From: Spongiivirga sp046524175
GTDB lineage: Bacteria; Bacteroidota; Bacteroidia; Flavobacteriales; Flavobacteriaceae
DNA length: 64,000 bases
NCBI RefSeq assembly: GCF_046524175.1
Contig: NZ_JBEFZF010000001.1
Location: 310,001-374,000 of the forward strand
Direction: 5' to 3'
The notes beneath the pieces are model-generated. The model was not told the origin of the DNA, made no database searches, and saw only the letters and a list, made by a program, of their open reading frames with translations. This document shows, one piece after another, positions 1 through 9,059 of the stretch. Each line of letters begins with the position of its first letter. Positions within the stretch are counted from its first letter, which is position 1. A program made the position numbers and the translations under genes.

Positions 1-598
1 TGTCAGTTATAATATAGATGCAACGAATGCAGAAAAAAGATCCGACGTTCTAAAAGATCTATGTGAAAAGGAAATAAAGGTAAAGGTACTGGTTCACAGC
101 ATTGCCAAAGGCAATTTAAAACCGATGCTTGCTAATGAAAATCCAACACTTGCCAATGACGACTTTGCACTTACGATAAATGCTATGGCAATAAGTCTAT
201 ATGACTGGGTTAAACAATTATATGTTAGTAATCTATTCCATGACGAAAGCAGTGTATTGAGTTTTACAAGTGAAGGAAGCCAACGCGCATGGTCCAATTA
301 TGCGGCTGTTTCTGCTGCCAAAGCTTCTTTAGAAGCGATTACTAGAAGTATTGCCTTAGAATTTGCTCCAAAGGGGATTCGTGCTAATTGTATTCAGGCA
401 GGTGTTACTGATACAATTTCATTAAGAATGATTCCTGGTTCAGAAAAACTAATTGAACATACCAAAATCAGAAATCCTTTTAAACGACTTACCCAACCTG
501 AAGATGTTGCAAATGCAGCGTATTTACTTTGTAAAAAAGAAGCTTCTTGGATAAATGGAAGTATTATTAAGGTTAATGGAGGTGAACATATTAACTAA
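1..598 (+). CDS. SDR oxidoreductase, FabI-like (5' end outside window)
   Basis: The reading frame is open from base 2 to the stop at 598, so the start lies upstream of the window; the internal ATG at 125 is not a credible start. This is the C-terminal part of a short-chain dehydrogenase. Near the left edge is LVHSIAKG, which matches the segment after the cofactor-binding half in enoyl-ACP reductases. The catalytic pair appears as YAAVSAAK, a Tyr-x6-Lys spacing that is typical of FabI rather than the Tyr-x3-Lys of FabG. The end (GSIIKVNGGEHIN) is the usual SDR C-terminus. The next gene starts 2 bases after the stop, and dehydratase, ketosynthase and ACP follow. It therefore probably reduces an ACP-bound acyl chain in a pigment or specialised lipid pathway. 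Substrate and cofactor are inferred, not seen. Confidence 0.85.
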   Translation, partial: VSYNIDATNAEKRSDVLKDLCEKEIKVKVLVHSIAKGNLKPMLANENPTLANDDFALTINAMAISLYDWVKQLYVSNLFHDESSVLSFTSEGSQRAWSNYAAVSAAKASLEAITRSIALEFAPKGIRANCIQAGVTDTISLRMIPGSEKLIEHTKIRNPFKRLTQPEDVANAAYLLCKKEASWINGSIIKVNGGEHIN

Positions 599-600
599 GT

Positions 601-1038
601 ATGACATCAGAAGAAATTATATCAAAACTACCTTATGGGCCATCCTTTTTGTTTGTTGATGAATTGACAGCGATAAGCGAAAACGGAGTTATAGGTAGTT
701 ATTTCTTTAATCCTGATGCAGCTTTTTATGAAGATCATTTTCGTGGAAACCCAATAACGCCAGGAGTTATTTTGACGGAGTGTATGGCTCAGATAGGTGT
801 AGTTTGTTTGGGTATCTTTTTAATGGGAGAAGAACTCGGTGATGATCCCAAAATTGCCATGACTAACACAGATATTCATTTTTTAAAACCGGTTTTCCCT
901 GGTGAAAAAGTAGTAGTGACCTCAGAAAAGCAATATTTCCGATTTGGAAAACTAAAGTGCAAGGTCAGCATGAAAAATGAAAAAGAAGAAGAAGTATGTA
1001 ATGGAGTTATTGGAGGAATGATCTTTAAGAATAGATGA
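601..1038 (+). CDS. FabZ-like 3-hydroxyacyl-ACP dehydratase
   Basis: A 145-residue hot-dog-fold protein of normal FabZ length. The catalytic His is in DHFRGNPITPG (His46) and the catalytic Glu in LTECMAQ (Glu60), matching the HFPGxPxxPG and E-MAQ signatures of FabZ. It would dehydrate 3-hydroxyacyl-ACP to enoyl-ACP in the cytoplasm. It starts 2 bases after the FabI-like gene and overlaps the ketosynthase start by 4 bases (ATGA), so it is translationally coupled. A second FabZ domain lies fused to LpxC at 20708-22117. That one is the housekeeping copy, so this one is likely dedicated to the specialised pathway. Confidence 0.88.
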   Translation: MTSEEIISKLPYGPSFLFVDELTAISENGVIGSYFFNPDAAFYEDHFRGNPITPGVILTECMAQIGVVCLGIFLMGEELGDDPKIAMTNTDIHFLKPVFPGEKVVVTSEKQYFRFGKLKCKVSMKNEKEEEVCNGVIGGMIFKNR

Positions 1039-2309
1039 AAAAAAGGGTTGTTATAACAGGATTGGGTGTGGTATCGCCAAATGGGATGGGAGTGGAAGCG
1101 TTTGCAAACGCGTTAAAAAAAGGAGTTTCGGGAATTCGCCATTCTCATACCTTAGAAGAACTTCAATTTTCATGTCAAGTGGCGGGAAAGCCAATTATCT
1201 CAGTAACAACAAAAGAAGAATATTTAACACGATTACAGCTTCGTGGTTTTAATAGCACAGGCATTTTATATGGCGTAATAGCGGGAATTGATGCCTGCAA
1301 AGATGCTGGTTTAGAAATTAATAGCGAAACAGTAGACTGGGATTTAAGCGTAATTTTTGGTGCAGGAACTTCAGGTATCGATAAGTTTCGTGAGGCGATA
1401 TACAAGGTAGATGAAAAAAATGTACGTAGACTTGGAAGTAGTGTAGCAATTCAGGTGATGAATAGTGGCGTCAGTGCTTACCTTTCAGGAATGATAGGAG
1501 CAGGTGGTCAGGTAACGACTAATTCTTCCGCTTGTACTACAGGGACAGAAAGTATTTTGATGGGTTATGACCTTATACAATCGGGAAGGTCAAAGCGCGT
1601 GTTGGTGGGTAGTACTTCCGATAGCGGCCCTTATATATGGGGAGGTTTTGATGCAATGAAAGTATGTGCTTACAAGTATAATGACCAACCTGAAAAAGCA
1701 TCGAGGCCTATGAGTGAATCTGCAAATGGCTTTGTCCCTGGAAGTGGAGCTGGAGCATTGCTTATCGAAAGCTTAGAAAGCGCAGAAGAACGAGGGGCAA
1801 CTATATATGCTGAAATTTTAGGAGGTCATGTCAACTGCGGAGCTCAGCGTAACGGAGGCTCATTAACGGCACCAAACAATGAAGCTGTGCAAAGGTGCAT
1901 ACAAAATGCGTTGAAACAAGCTGGAATTCTAGCTTCCGATATATCTACTATTAACGGACACTTAACCGCTACTAAAAAAGACCCGATTGAAATAAAAAAC
2001 TGGAAAGAAGCCTTGGGCTTTACTTCATCCAATTTTCCACCTATTAATTCCTTAAAAAGCATGGTTGGGCATGGCTTAAGTGCTTCGGGCGCTTTAGAAT
2101 GCGTTGCATCGGTACTTCAATTAAAAGAGCAATTTATTTTCCCGAATATTAATTGTGAAGATCCTCATCCTGATATCTTGACGGAAATAGATCAAACAGC
2201 GATTCCGACAAAGATGATAGAAAAAGAGCTAAACATCATCGCAAAAGCTAGTTTCGGTTTTGGCGATGTAAACGGATGTCTTATTTTTAAAAGATATAAC
2301 ACTATCTAA
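1035..2309 (+). CDS. Beta-ketoacyl-ACP synthase (KAS II/FabF-like)
   Basis: A 424-residue thiolase-fold ketosynthase. The nucleophile is Cys167 in NSSACTTGTES. The two catalytic His are His309 (NGHLTAT) and His346 (MVGHGLSASG), with the conserved Lys341 just before the second. All three active-site residues are present, so this is a true synthase and not a chain-length factor. Motifs around the first His are unusual: NGHLTATKKDP, where FabF has an N-A-H-G-T-x-T pattern, suggesting a specialised substrate. It overlaps the dehydratase by 4 bases and the ACP by one. It would extend acyl chains by condensation with malonyl-ACP. It is probably part of a flexirubin/dialkylresorcinol or aryl-polyene set; the rest of that locus would be upstream. 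Confidence 0.9.
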   Translation: MKKRVVITGLGVVSPNGMGVEAFANALKKGVSGIRHSHTLEELQFSCQVAGKPIISVTTKEEYLTRLQLRGFNSTGILYGVIAGIDACKDAGLEINSETVDWDLSVIFGAGTSGIDKFREAIYKVDEKNVRRLGSSVAIQVMNSGVSAYLSGMIGAGGQVTTNSSACTTGTESILMGYDLIQSGRSKRVLVGSTSDSGPYIWGGFDAMKVCAYKYNDQPEKASRPMSESANGFVPGSGAGALLIESLESAEERGATIYAEILGGHVNCGAQRNGGSLTAPNNEAVQRCIQNALKQAGILASDISTINGHLTATKKDPIEIKNWKEALGFTSSNFPPINSLKSMVGHGLSASGALECVASVLQLKEQFIFPNINCEDPHPDILTEIDQTAIPTKMIEKELNIIAKASFGFGDVNGCLIFKRYNTI

Positions 2310-2563
2310 TGAGCAAAGCTGATTTACTTGCAAAACTTAAATCGATTATTGAGCCATACGTTCAGAATAAAGAGGCATTTTCTTTAATATCAGAAGAAAC
2401 TGATTTTATCAATGATCTTAAGATCAACTCTGCAAATCTTATTGATGTTGCGCTTGATGTAGAAGATGAATTTGATATCATGATTGAAAATGATGATATG
2501 GACAAAATGCTTACCGTTAAATCATCTTTAGAAGTTATTGAGCAAAAGTTGGCAGAAAAATGA
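2309..2563 (+). CDS. Acyl carrier protein
   Basis: An 84-residue acidic carrier protein. The phosphopantetheine attachment site is Ser41 in LKINSANLIDV, where the usual Asp before Ser is Asn. The helix after it (DVALDVEDEFDI) is the typical acidic partner-binding helix. Its ATG shares a base with the ketosynthase stop, and its own stop overlaps the start of the phosphopantetheinyl transferase, the enzyme needed to activate it. It carries the growing chain for the neighbouring reductase, dehydratase and ketosynthase. Confidence 0.9.
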   Translation: MSKADLLAKLKSIIEPYVQNKEAFSLISEETDFINDLKINSANLIDVALDVEDEFDIMIENDDMDKMLTVKSSLEVIEQKLAEK

Positions 2564-3153
2564 TCGGTAATGATGTGGTCGACTTTGAACAAGCGCTGAT
2601 TGATGGTGCCTATAATCGTCCTCGTTTTTTAGACAAAGCCTTTAATTTAGATGAAAAAAATCAGATTCTAGACAGTATAGATTCACATAAGCAGGCTTGT
2701 ATATTTTGGGCAGTTAAAGAAGCTGCTTATAAAAGTTATTTCAGAGAAACAGGTAATCGATTTCTTAATCCAAAAAGAATTAAACTTCACTTAAAGCATT
2801 ACCAAAACAAGCCGACCGTAGTTGTGACAATTGAATCTTCAAAATACTTTGTTCGTATTAATCTAAATACTAATCATGTAGTTGCAACAGCACAATCTAT
2901 AAATGCACCGCCAAAGTCATTTTATAACCAACTGATATTATTGCCAAACGAACGATACGGAGTGCAAAGCGTATATATTAAAGAAGCGGTTATAGACTTT
3001 TTTTCTGCTTATTTAAACAGATCTAAGCGTTATTTAAAAATTCTGAAAGATAAACACGGTATTCCATATTTATTTGTTGACGACACTAAAAAGGAGTACC
3101 TAATTTCCTTAAGTCACCATGGTAGGCGGGCAGCATATTTAGTAGGTATATAG
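2560..3153 (+). CDS. 4'-phosphopantetheinyl transferase family protein
   Basis: A 197-residue protein with the AcpS-like opening GNDVVDFEQA (Asp ligand of Mg) and the second signature FWAVKEAAYKSYFR (W-x-x-K-E-A). It would move the phosphopantetheine arm of CoA onto the Ser of a carrier protein, most simply the ACP encoded just upstream, which it overlaps by 4 bases. The C-terminal half also contains SLSHHGRRAAYLVGI, like the SxSHxxxxA segment of the superfamily. It is the last gene of the operon. A second, longer Sfp-type transferase lies at 62924-63691. Confidence 0.85.
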   Translation: MIGNDVVDFEQALIDGAYNRPRFLDKAFNLDEKNQILDSIDSHKQACIFWAVKEAAYKSYFRETGNRFLNPKRIKLHLKHYQNKPTVVVTIESSKYFVRINLNTNHVVATAQSINAPPKSFYNQLILLPNERYGVQSVYIKEAVIDFFSAYLNRSKRYLKILKDKHGIPYLFVDDTKKEYLISLSHHGRRAAYLVGI

Positions 3154-3295
3154 CCAACCTAATTTAATCGACGTACTACTCTATTAATAGGCGTAAAGGC
3201 ATGTTTTTTATTGTTAATATTTTGGTAATAACTACTTACCATTAAAACGCGAAAATGTCCTTAAATTGTCAAACTATTAATTTTTAAGCGCACAA

Positions 3296-6200
3296 ATGAA
3301 AACAAAATTACCCAACAAGGTATTGCTGTTATTTATGTTTTTGGTAAGCGGATTAATGTTCGCGCAGGTACCAGCATATTATAACGGAACAAACATTAAT
3401 CAAAGTGGGGAGGCACTAAAAGTTGCTCTCTCAAATTTGATTACAACAACACAAACGGTAGAGCTTTCATATACTCCAGGTGTATGGAATACCCTACAAC
3501 AGAGTGATCTTGATCCAGCAAACAGCAACAATGTTTTGCTTATCTATGGATCTGATGATAATGATGGGAACTTAATGACCGACAGAAGTCGTGCCGCTAC
3601 CAATAACGGTGGTAGCACAGGTCAATGGAATCGTGAGCACACCTATCCACGTTCCTTGGGACAACCAAATTTGGGTTCAGAAGGACCAGGCTCTGACGCA
3701 CATCATTTAAGACCATCTGATGTTGGTCAAAATTCTTCTAGAAGTAACTTACCCTTTACAGCTGGAAGTGGTGCTGCCGCCAGAATTAATAACGGGTGGT
3801 ATCCCGGAGATGAATGGAGAGGTGATGTTGCTCGTATGATGATGTTTATGTACGTACGATATGGAGAACGTTGCGCGGCGATAAGAGTAGCAAACGGTCC
3901 GATCACTTTCAGTACAGAAATACCGGATATTTTATTACAATGGAATGCGGAAGATCCAGTATCTGCATTCGAAATCCAAAGAAATAACGTAGTAGCAGGT
4001 ATTCAAGGAAACAGAAATCCTTTTATTGATAATCCTGCTTTTGCAACAAATATATGGGGTGGTCCCCAGGCTGAAGATCGTTTTGGAAATGGTGGATCTA
4101 ATGATGTGGAGGCTCCTACAACTCCGACTAATTTAGTTGCTTCGGGCATCACTACTTCCACTGTTGATCTTTCTTGGGATGCATCAACGGATAATGTTGG
4201 GGTAACGGCTTATCAAATTTTTAATGGTACTTCACTTATAGATACTTCTAATACTACATCGTATACAGTAAGTAATCTTACACCTAATACCGCTTACACT
4301 TTTACAGTAAAGGCGGTGGATGCAGTATTTAATGCATCAGCTGAAAGTAACCCTGCAAACGTAACAACATTAGAAGATACAACACCCCCTTCGACAGGAG
4401 ATGCAGCTTTAATCATTACGGGTGTTTTTGATGGTCCGCTTTCTGGTGGTACTCCAAAAGCAATTGAGTTTTATGTTGTAAGTGATATCGCTGATTTAAG
4501 TGCTTACGGATTCGGTTCTGCAAACAATGGAGGAGGTACCGATGGACAAGAATTTGCATTAACAGGATCAGCAACCGCAGGACAATTTTTATACATCGCT
4601 ACTGAAACAACTGGTTTTAATACCTTTTTTGGGTTTACACCAGATTTTACATCAGGAGCTGCTGCGATTAACGGTGATGACGCTATTGAATTATTTTTTA
4701 ATGGTACTGTGATCGATACTTTTGGTGATATCAATATTGATGGTTCAGGTCAACCTTGGGAATATACAGATGGTTGGGCATACCGCGTAAATGGAACAGG
4801 TGCCGATGGTACTACTTTTGTACTTGAAAATTGGACATTTAGTGGTAGAGATGCTAACGATGGTCAGGCAAATAACGCGACTGCCACAACACCATTTCCA
4901 ATTGGAACTTATGCACCACCGGCAGTTTCATCTGATCTAAAGATTACAGGGGTGCTCGACGGACCATTATCCGGTGGTACTCCAAAAGTAATCGAGCTTT
5001 TTGTTATTAACGATGTAGCCGATTTAAGTATCTACGGATTTGGATCTGCAAACAATGGTGGTGGAACTGATGGTCAGGAGTTTGCATTTACAGGTTCAGC
5101 CGCCGCAGGAGATTATATTTATATCGCTACAGAAACTGCTGGTTTTAATGCATTCTTCGGTTTCGATCCTAATTTCACTTCTGGTGCTGCGGCCATTAAC
5201 GGAGATGATGCGATTGAGCTTTTTAAAGATGGAGAAGTAGTTGATGTTTTTGGTGATATTAATACTGATGGCTCGGGTCAACCTTGGGAATATCTAGATG
5301 GTTGGGCCAAAAGAAAAGATAATACCGGACCGGATGCAGATACATTTGTAATAGAAAATTGGACGTTTAGTGGTCCTAATGCTCTAGATGGTCAAACTTC
5401 AAATGCAACAGCGCCAACACCTTTTCCTATTGAAATGGAACCTGTTGAAGTACCTGCATTAAAAATTAATGGTGTTTTCGATGGACCTCTTACCGGTGGA
5501 ACACCAAAAGCAATTGAGTTATTGGTGCTAGCCGATATTGCTGATCTAAGTATATACGGATTTGGCTCAGCAAATAATGGTGGCGGAACTGATGGACAGG
5601 AATTTGCATTTACTGGTTCGGCTTTAGCAGGTGATAAGTTATTCATAGCTACGGAAGCAACTGGCTTTAACACCTTTTTCGGTTTTGATCCTGATTTTAT
5701 TTCAGGAGCGGCTGCAATAAACGGTGACGATGCCATCGAGTTATTTAAGGATGGCGAAGTGATCGATGTTTTTGGAGATATTAATGTTGATGGTTCCGGT
5801 CAGGCATGGGAATATACTGATGGTTGGGCTTTTAGAAAAGATGAAACTGGGCCTGATGGTTCAACTTTCGTATTAGATAATTGGATTTATAGCGGTCGTG
5901 ATGCACTTGATGGTGCTACTGATAATGCTTCAGCCACGAATCCCTATCCTGGAGTTGTTCCTGTTGTACCAGCTGCATTAATAATAACAGGAGTTGTTGA
6001 CGGGCCGCTTTCTGGCGGTACTCCCAAAGCAATCGAGTTGTTAGCTACTGCTGATATTGCGGATTTAAGTATTTACGGATTTGGTTCGGCCAATAATGGT
6101 GGAGGAACCGATGGACAAGAATTTACATTTACGGGTACAGCAACAGCTGGAGATTTTATCTATATCGCAACTGAAACTAATGGCTTTATCTCATTCTTTG

Positions 6201-8872
6201 GTTTTGAACCCGATTTTACGACCGGTGTCGCCGGAATTAATGGTGATGACGCCATTGAGTTATTTAGAGATGGTGAGGTGATAGACGTTTTTGGAGAGAT
6301 TGCTGTTGATGGTACTGGTCAACCATGGGAATATACTGATGGTTGGGCAAAGCGTAAAGAGGATACAGGTGCTGACGGTTCAACTTTTGTTTTAGATAAT
6401 TGGACTTTTAGTGGTCGTGATGCCCTAGATGGACAAACATCGAATGCCACAGCACCAAATCCATTTCCGATTGATGGAGGCGGTGTCATTACCGAACCGG
6501 ATCTTTCTACAATAGCCGAGGTGAGAGCAGCTACCGATGGTACACAAGTTAAAGTTACCGGTGTGCTAACAGTATCTGATAATTTTGGCGGTTCGGCATT
6601 CATTCAGGACGCTACAGGTGGTATCGCCGTATTTGACGAAAAAGTACACGGTGACGGATTGTTCTCTGTTGGAGATTCAATTACGATTGTGGGTGTTAGA
6701 AGTACCTTTAGAGAGCAAGTGCAAATTAGCCCTGTTACTAGTGTCGAATCTAACGGAATTGCAACTAGTCCTATTCAACCTGCTACTATTACATTATCTC
6801 AATTAGCTGATTTCGCAGGACAATTAGTGCGTGTTGAGAATACGACATTCCCACGTCCTGGTGATGTGTTATTTGGCAGTTCAAACTATGAATTGACTGA
6901 TGCAAGTGGCGGGGGACAACTTCGTTTAGATAATAATGTTGAAAGCTTAATAGGATTGGCACAACCCGAAAACTGCGCAGAAGTTGTAGGCGTTATCGGC
7001 CGTTTTAATGAAATCTTTCAACTACTACCAAGAACGCAAGCTGATCTTGCTTGTGCTACTGAATATGTAAACCCAGCGGATACGATTACCATCAGTAAAG
7101 ATAAAACCTTTGATGTAGTAACCTGGAATATCGAGTGGTTTGGAGATGAAGAAAATTCTCCGGCTGCTGGAAACCCGCTTTCAGATCAAATTCAAAAAGA
7201 CAGTGTAAAGGCTGTAATTCAGCGTTTGGATGCAGATATAATTGCTGTTCAAGAAATTGCGGACGATGTATTGTTTGGTCAATTGATTGATGAACTTCCT
7301 GAATATAGTTATGTGCTTTCTGATGCTACATCAAGACCAAACGATCCCGGAGTGAAGCAAAAAGTAGGGTTCATTTATAAAAATGCTACAGTAGAAAATG
7401 TATCAACCCAAGTGTTGTTAGAATCAATTCATCCGTTATATAATGGTGGTGATGATAGTGCGCTCGTAGGTTATCCAAGTACTACTGATCGGTTCTTTGC
7501 AAGCGGGCGTTTACCGTTTATGATGACTGCCAACGTCACTATCGAAGGTGAAAGCAAAGAATTCAATATTATCGATCTTCATGCTCGTGCTAATAGTTCG
7601 CGAGATGCGCAAGAACGTTACGATATGCGTAAATACGATGTAGAAGTAATTAAGGACTCGTTAGATGCATTTTATCCTAATGCCAATATTATACTATTAG
7701 GCGATTATAATGACGATGTCGATGTTACGGTTGCTGATATAACTTCGACTGTTAGCTCATACGAAGAATATGTAAGCGATGGTATCAATTACGAAATTGT
7801 TACTTCAATTTTAAGTGAAGGCGGATTTAGATCATTCGTTGCACGAGAAAACATGATTGATCATATTTCGGTTTCCGATGAATTAAAAAATAATGATATT
7901 GAAGGAAGTACCACCGTGCATTATGAATTTATCGATGGAGATTATACACGTACGACTTCTGATCATCTACCCGTTTCTACCAGATTTCAGTTAAACCAAT
8001 TAAGTATTGGTGAGGTAATAGCAACTAATGTAAGTTGTAATGGTGAAGCTGATGGTACCGCTTCAATAACGGCAACCGGAGGCATAGCTCCTTACACCTA
8101 CTTATGGAGTGATGGACAGGAAACAGCTGCCGCTACAAACTTAACTGCTGGTGATTACAGTGTGATTGTTACTGATGCTTTAGGAACGAATGTAATGTCC
8201 TCAACGGTTTCTATTACTGAACCGGAAGCAATAGTACTAACGCTTATAGAAGATCAAACCGTTTATTTTGGTTATGGTCCAGAAGAATCTGCCTTGCTAA
8301 CATTTAATACTTTGGAAGGAGGAGCAGGTAACTTTACTTATGAATGGAGCACAGGAGAGACTGATACTGTTATTGAAGTTTCCCCAGAGGAAACAACAGC
8401 TTATACGTTAACAGTAACTGATGCTGTCGGTTGTACTGCGACGGCGACAGTCAATGTTGAAGTAATTGATGTACGCTGTGGTAATAATCCGCGTCGTCCT
8501 AGAGTTGAACTTTGTTTTAGAGGAAGAACACGTTGTGTGTCTACCCTTGCTGTACCATCCTTCTTACGAAGAGGCGCAACCTTAGGAAGTTGTGATGCTA
8601 GTCAAGAGCTGGTAATTACTAATTTAAAGGCTTTCCCTAATCCGTTTAGAGACCGAATTAGTATCTGGGTACGCAGCACACAAAATACGAATGTTGATTT
8701 AGCGTTGTACGATTTTAGTGGAAATATGATACAACAATCAACAGGAAAAGTATACCCTGGTTTCTGTAGATTTAGGATGACTGGACTCGGTAAACTACCA
8801 AGGGGAGTTTATTTCTTAAAAGCCATTGTTGATGGTAAAGAGCAAGTATCGAAAAAGATGATCAAGTTGTAG
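3296..8872 (+). CDS. Secreted multidomain nuclease with T9SS sorting domain
   Basis: 1858 residues. Order: signal peptide (about 1-23, ending MFAQ); endonuclease I domain (about 25-260) with NREHTYPRS and DAHHLRPSD motifs; fibronectin III domain (about 275-358); four lamin-tail-like repeats (about 370-1058, each near 170 residues); OB-fold-like domain (about 1063-1250); endonuclease/exonuclease/phosphatase domain (about 1262-1565) with TWNIEWFG, VQEIADD, LLGDYNDD and TSDHLPV. Then a SprB-type repeat (about 1570-1640), an Ig-like segment, a Cys-containing linker, and a T9SS type A sorting domain (FPNPFRDRISI to SKKMIKL). It should be exported by Sec and then T9SS, and degrade extracellular DNA for nutrients or competition. 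Having two different catalytic nuclease domains in one chain is unusual. A strong terminator follows directly. It stands alone between the pigment operon and an opposing gene. Confidence 0.92.
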   Translation: MKTKLPNKVLLLFMFLVSGLMFAQVPAYYNGTNINQSGEALKVALSNLITTTQTVELSYTPGVWNTLQQSDLDPANSNNVLLIYGSDDNDGNLMTDRSRAATNNGGSTGQWNREHTYPRSLGQPNLGSEGPGSDAHHLRPSDVGQNSSRSNLPFTAGSGAAARINNGWYPGDEWRGDVARMMMFMYVRYGERCAAIRVANGPITFSTEIPDILLQWNAEDPVSAFEIQRNNVVAGIQGNRNPFIDNPAFATNIWGGPQAEDRFGNGGSNDVEAPTTPTNLVASGITTSTVDLSWDASTDNVGVTAYQIFNGTSLIDTSNTTSYTVSNLTPNTAYTFTVKAVDAVFNASAESNPANVTTLEDTTPPSTGDAALIITGVFDGPLSGGTPKAIEFYVVSDIADLSAYGFGSANNGGGTDGQEFALTGSATAGQFLYIATETTGFNTFFGFTPDFTSGAAAINGDDAIELFFNGTVIDTFGDINIDGSGQPWEYTDGWAYRVNGTGADGTTFVLENWTFSGRDANDGQANNATATTPFPIGTYAPPAVSSDLKITGVLDGPLSGGTPKVIELFVINDVADLSIYGFGSANNGGGTDGQEFAFTGSAAAGDYIYIATETAGFNAFFGFDPNFTSGAAAINGDDAIELFKDGEVVDVFGDINTDGSGQPWEYLDGWAKRKDNTGPDADTFVIENWTFSGPNALDGQTSNATAPTPFPIEMEPVEVPALKINGVFDGPLTGGTPKAIELLVLADIADLSIYGFGSANNGGGTDGQEFAFTGSALAGDKLFIATEATGFNTFFGFDPDFISGAAAINGDDAIELFKDGEVIDVFGDINVDGSGQAWEYTDGWAFRKDETGPDGSTFVLDNWIYSGRDALDGATDNASATNPYPGVVPVVPAALIITGVVDGPLSGGTPKAIELLATADIADLSIYGFGSANNGGGTDGQEFTFTGTATAGDFIYIATETNGFISFFGFEPDFTTGVAGINGDDAIELFRDGEVIDVFGEIAVDGTGQPWEYTDGWAKRKEDTGADGSTFVLDNWTFSGRDALDGQTSNATAPNPFPIDGGGVITEPDLSTIAEVRAATDGTQVKVTGVLTVSDNFGGSAFIQDATGGIAVFDEKVHGDGLFSVGDSITIVGVRSTFREQVQISPVTSVESNGIATSPIQPATITLSQLADFAGQLVRVENTTFPRPGDVLFGSSNYELTDASGGGQLRLDNNVESLIGLAQPENCAEVVGVIGRFNEIFQLLPRTQADLACATEYVNPADTITISKDKTFDVVTWNIEWFGDEENSPAAGNPLSDQIQKDSVKAVIQRLDADIIAVQEIADDVLFGQLIDELPEYSYVLSDATSRPNDPGVKQKVGFIYKNATVENVSTQVLLESIHPLYNGGDDSALVGYPSTTDRFFASGRLPFMMTANVTIEGESKEFNIIDLHARANSSRDAQERYDMRKYDVEVIKDSLDAFYPNANIILLGDYNDDVDVTVADITSTVSSYEEYVSDGINYEIVTSILSEGGFRSFVARENMIDHISVSDELKNNDIEGSTTVHYEFIDGDYTRTTSDHLPVSTRFQLNQLSIGEVIATNVSCNGEADGTASITATGGIAPYTYLWSDGQETAAATNLTAGDYSVIVTDALGTNVMSSTVSITEPEAIVLTLIEDQTVYFGYGPEESALLTFNTLEGGAGNFTYEWSTGETDTVIEVSPEETTAYTLTVTDAVGCTATATVNVEVIDVRCGNNPRRPRVELCFRGRTRCVSTLAVPSFLRRGATLGSCDASQELVITNLKAFPNPFRDRISIWVRSTQNTNVDLALYDFSGNMIQQSTGKVYPGFCRFRMTGLGKLPRGVYFLKAIVDGKEQVSKKMIKL
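4403..6475 (+). repeat. Four tandem lamin-tail-like modules inside the nuclease gene
   Basis: Four consecutive in-frame modules start near 4403, 4931, 5456 and 5972. Each opens with a variant of ITGVxDGPLSGGTPK and contains YGFGSANNGGGTDGQEF, AINGDDAIELF, a WEYTDGWA-type block and a final NATAPTPFP-type block. They are similar at DNA level but differ at many third positions. They look like lamin-tail domains, which in secreted nucleases are thought to aid binding. The family name is inferred from the fold-like pattern. Confidence 0.85.
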
Positions 8873-8896
8873 AACTAATTAAATAATAGTTTGAAT

Positions 8897-8934
8897 AAAA
8901 AGCCTGTGAGTATTATACTCACAGGCTTTTTTAT
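8897..8934 (+). terminator. Rho-independent terminator after the nuclease gene
   Basis: An inverted repeat of AAGCCTGTGAGTA and TACTCACAGGCTT with a very short AT loop is followed by a run of T. It lies 25 bases after the nuclease stop. Confidence 0.9.
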
Positions 8935-9059
8935 TTATTCTGGGCAGCAGGTGTTTCTCAAAAGGAATTGGGTAACCTTATTAAATTATTGTAAGGAAGA
9001 AATGTACCCTGAAATGGCTGACTTAACCTATGGGAAGGAATTCAAGGAGACTAATTCTT

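Noticed and set aside
125..597. Reading frame starting at the ATG at 125 as a complete gene
   Set aside because: The same frame is open to the window edge and carries reductase sequence before that ATG, so it is an internal Met.
4403..6475. Possible CRISPR or satellite array in the nuclease gene
   Set aside because: The repeat unit is about 520 bases and in frame; it is a protein-domain repeat.
8941..9059. Possible gene remnant between the nuclease terminator and YceI
   Set aside because: Short stretches look faintly protein-like in two frames, but there are stops and no recognisable motif.
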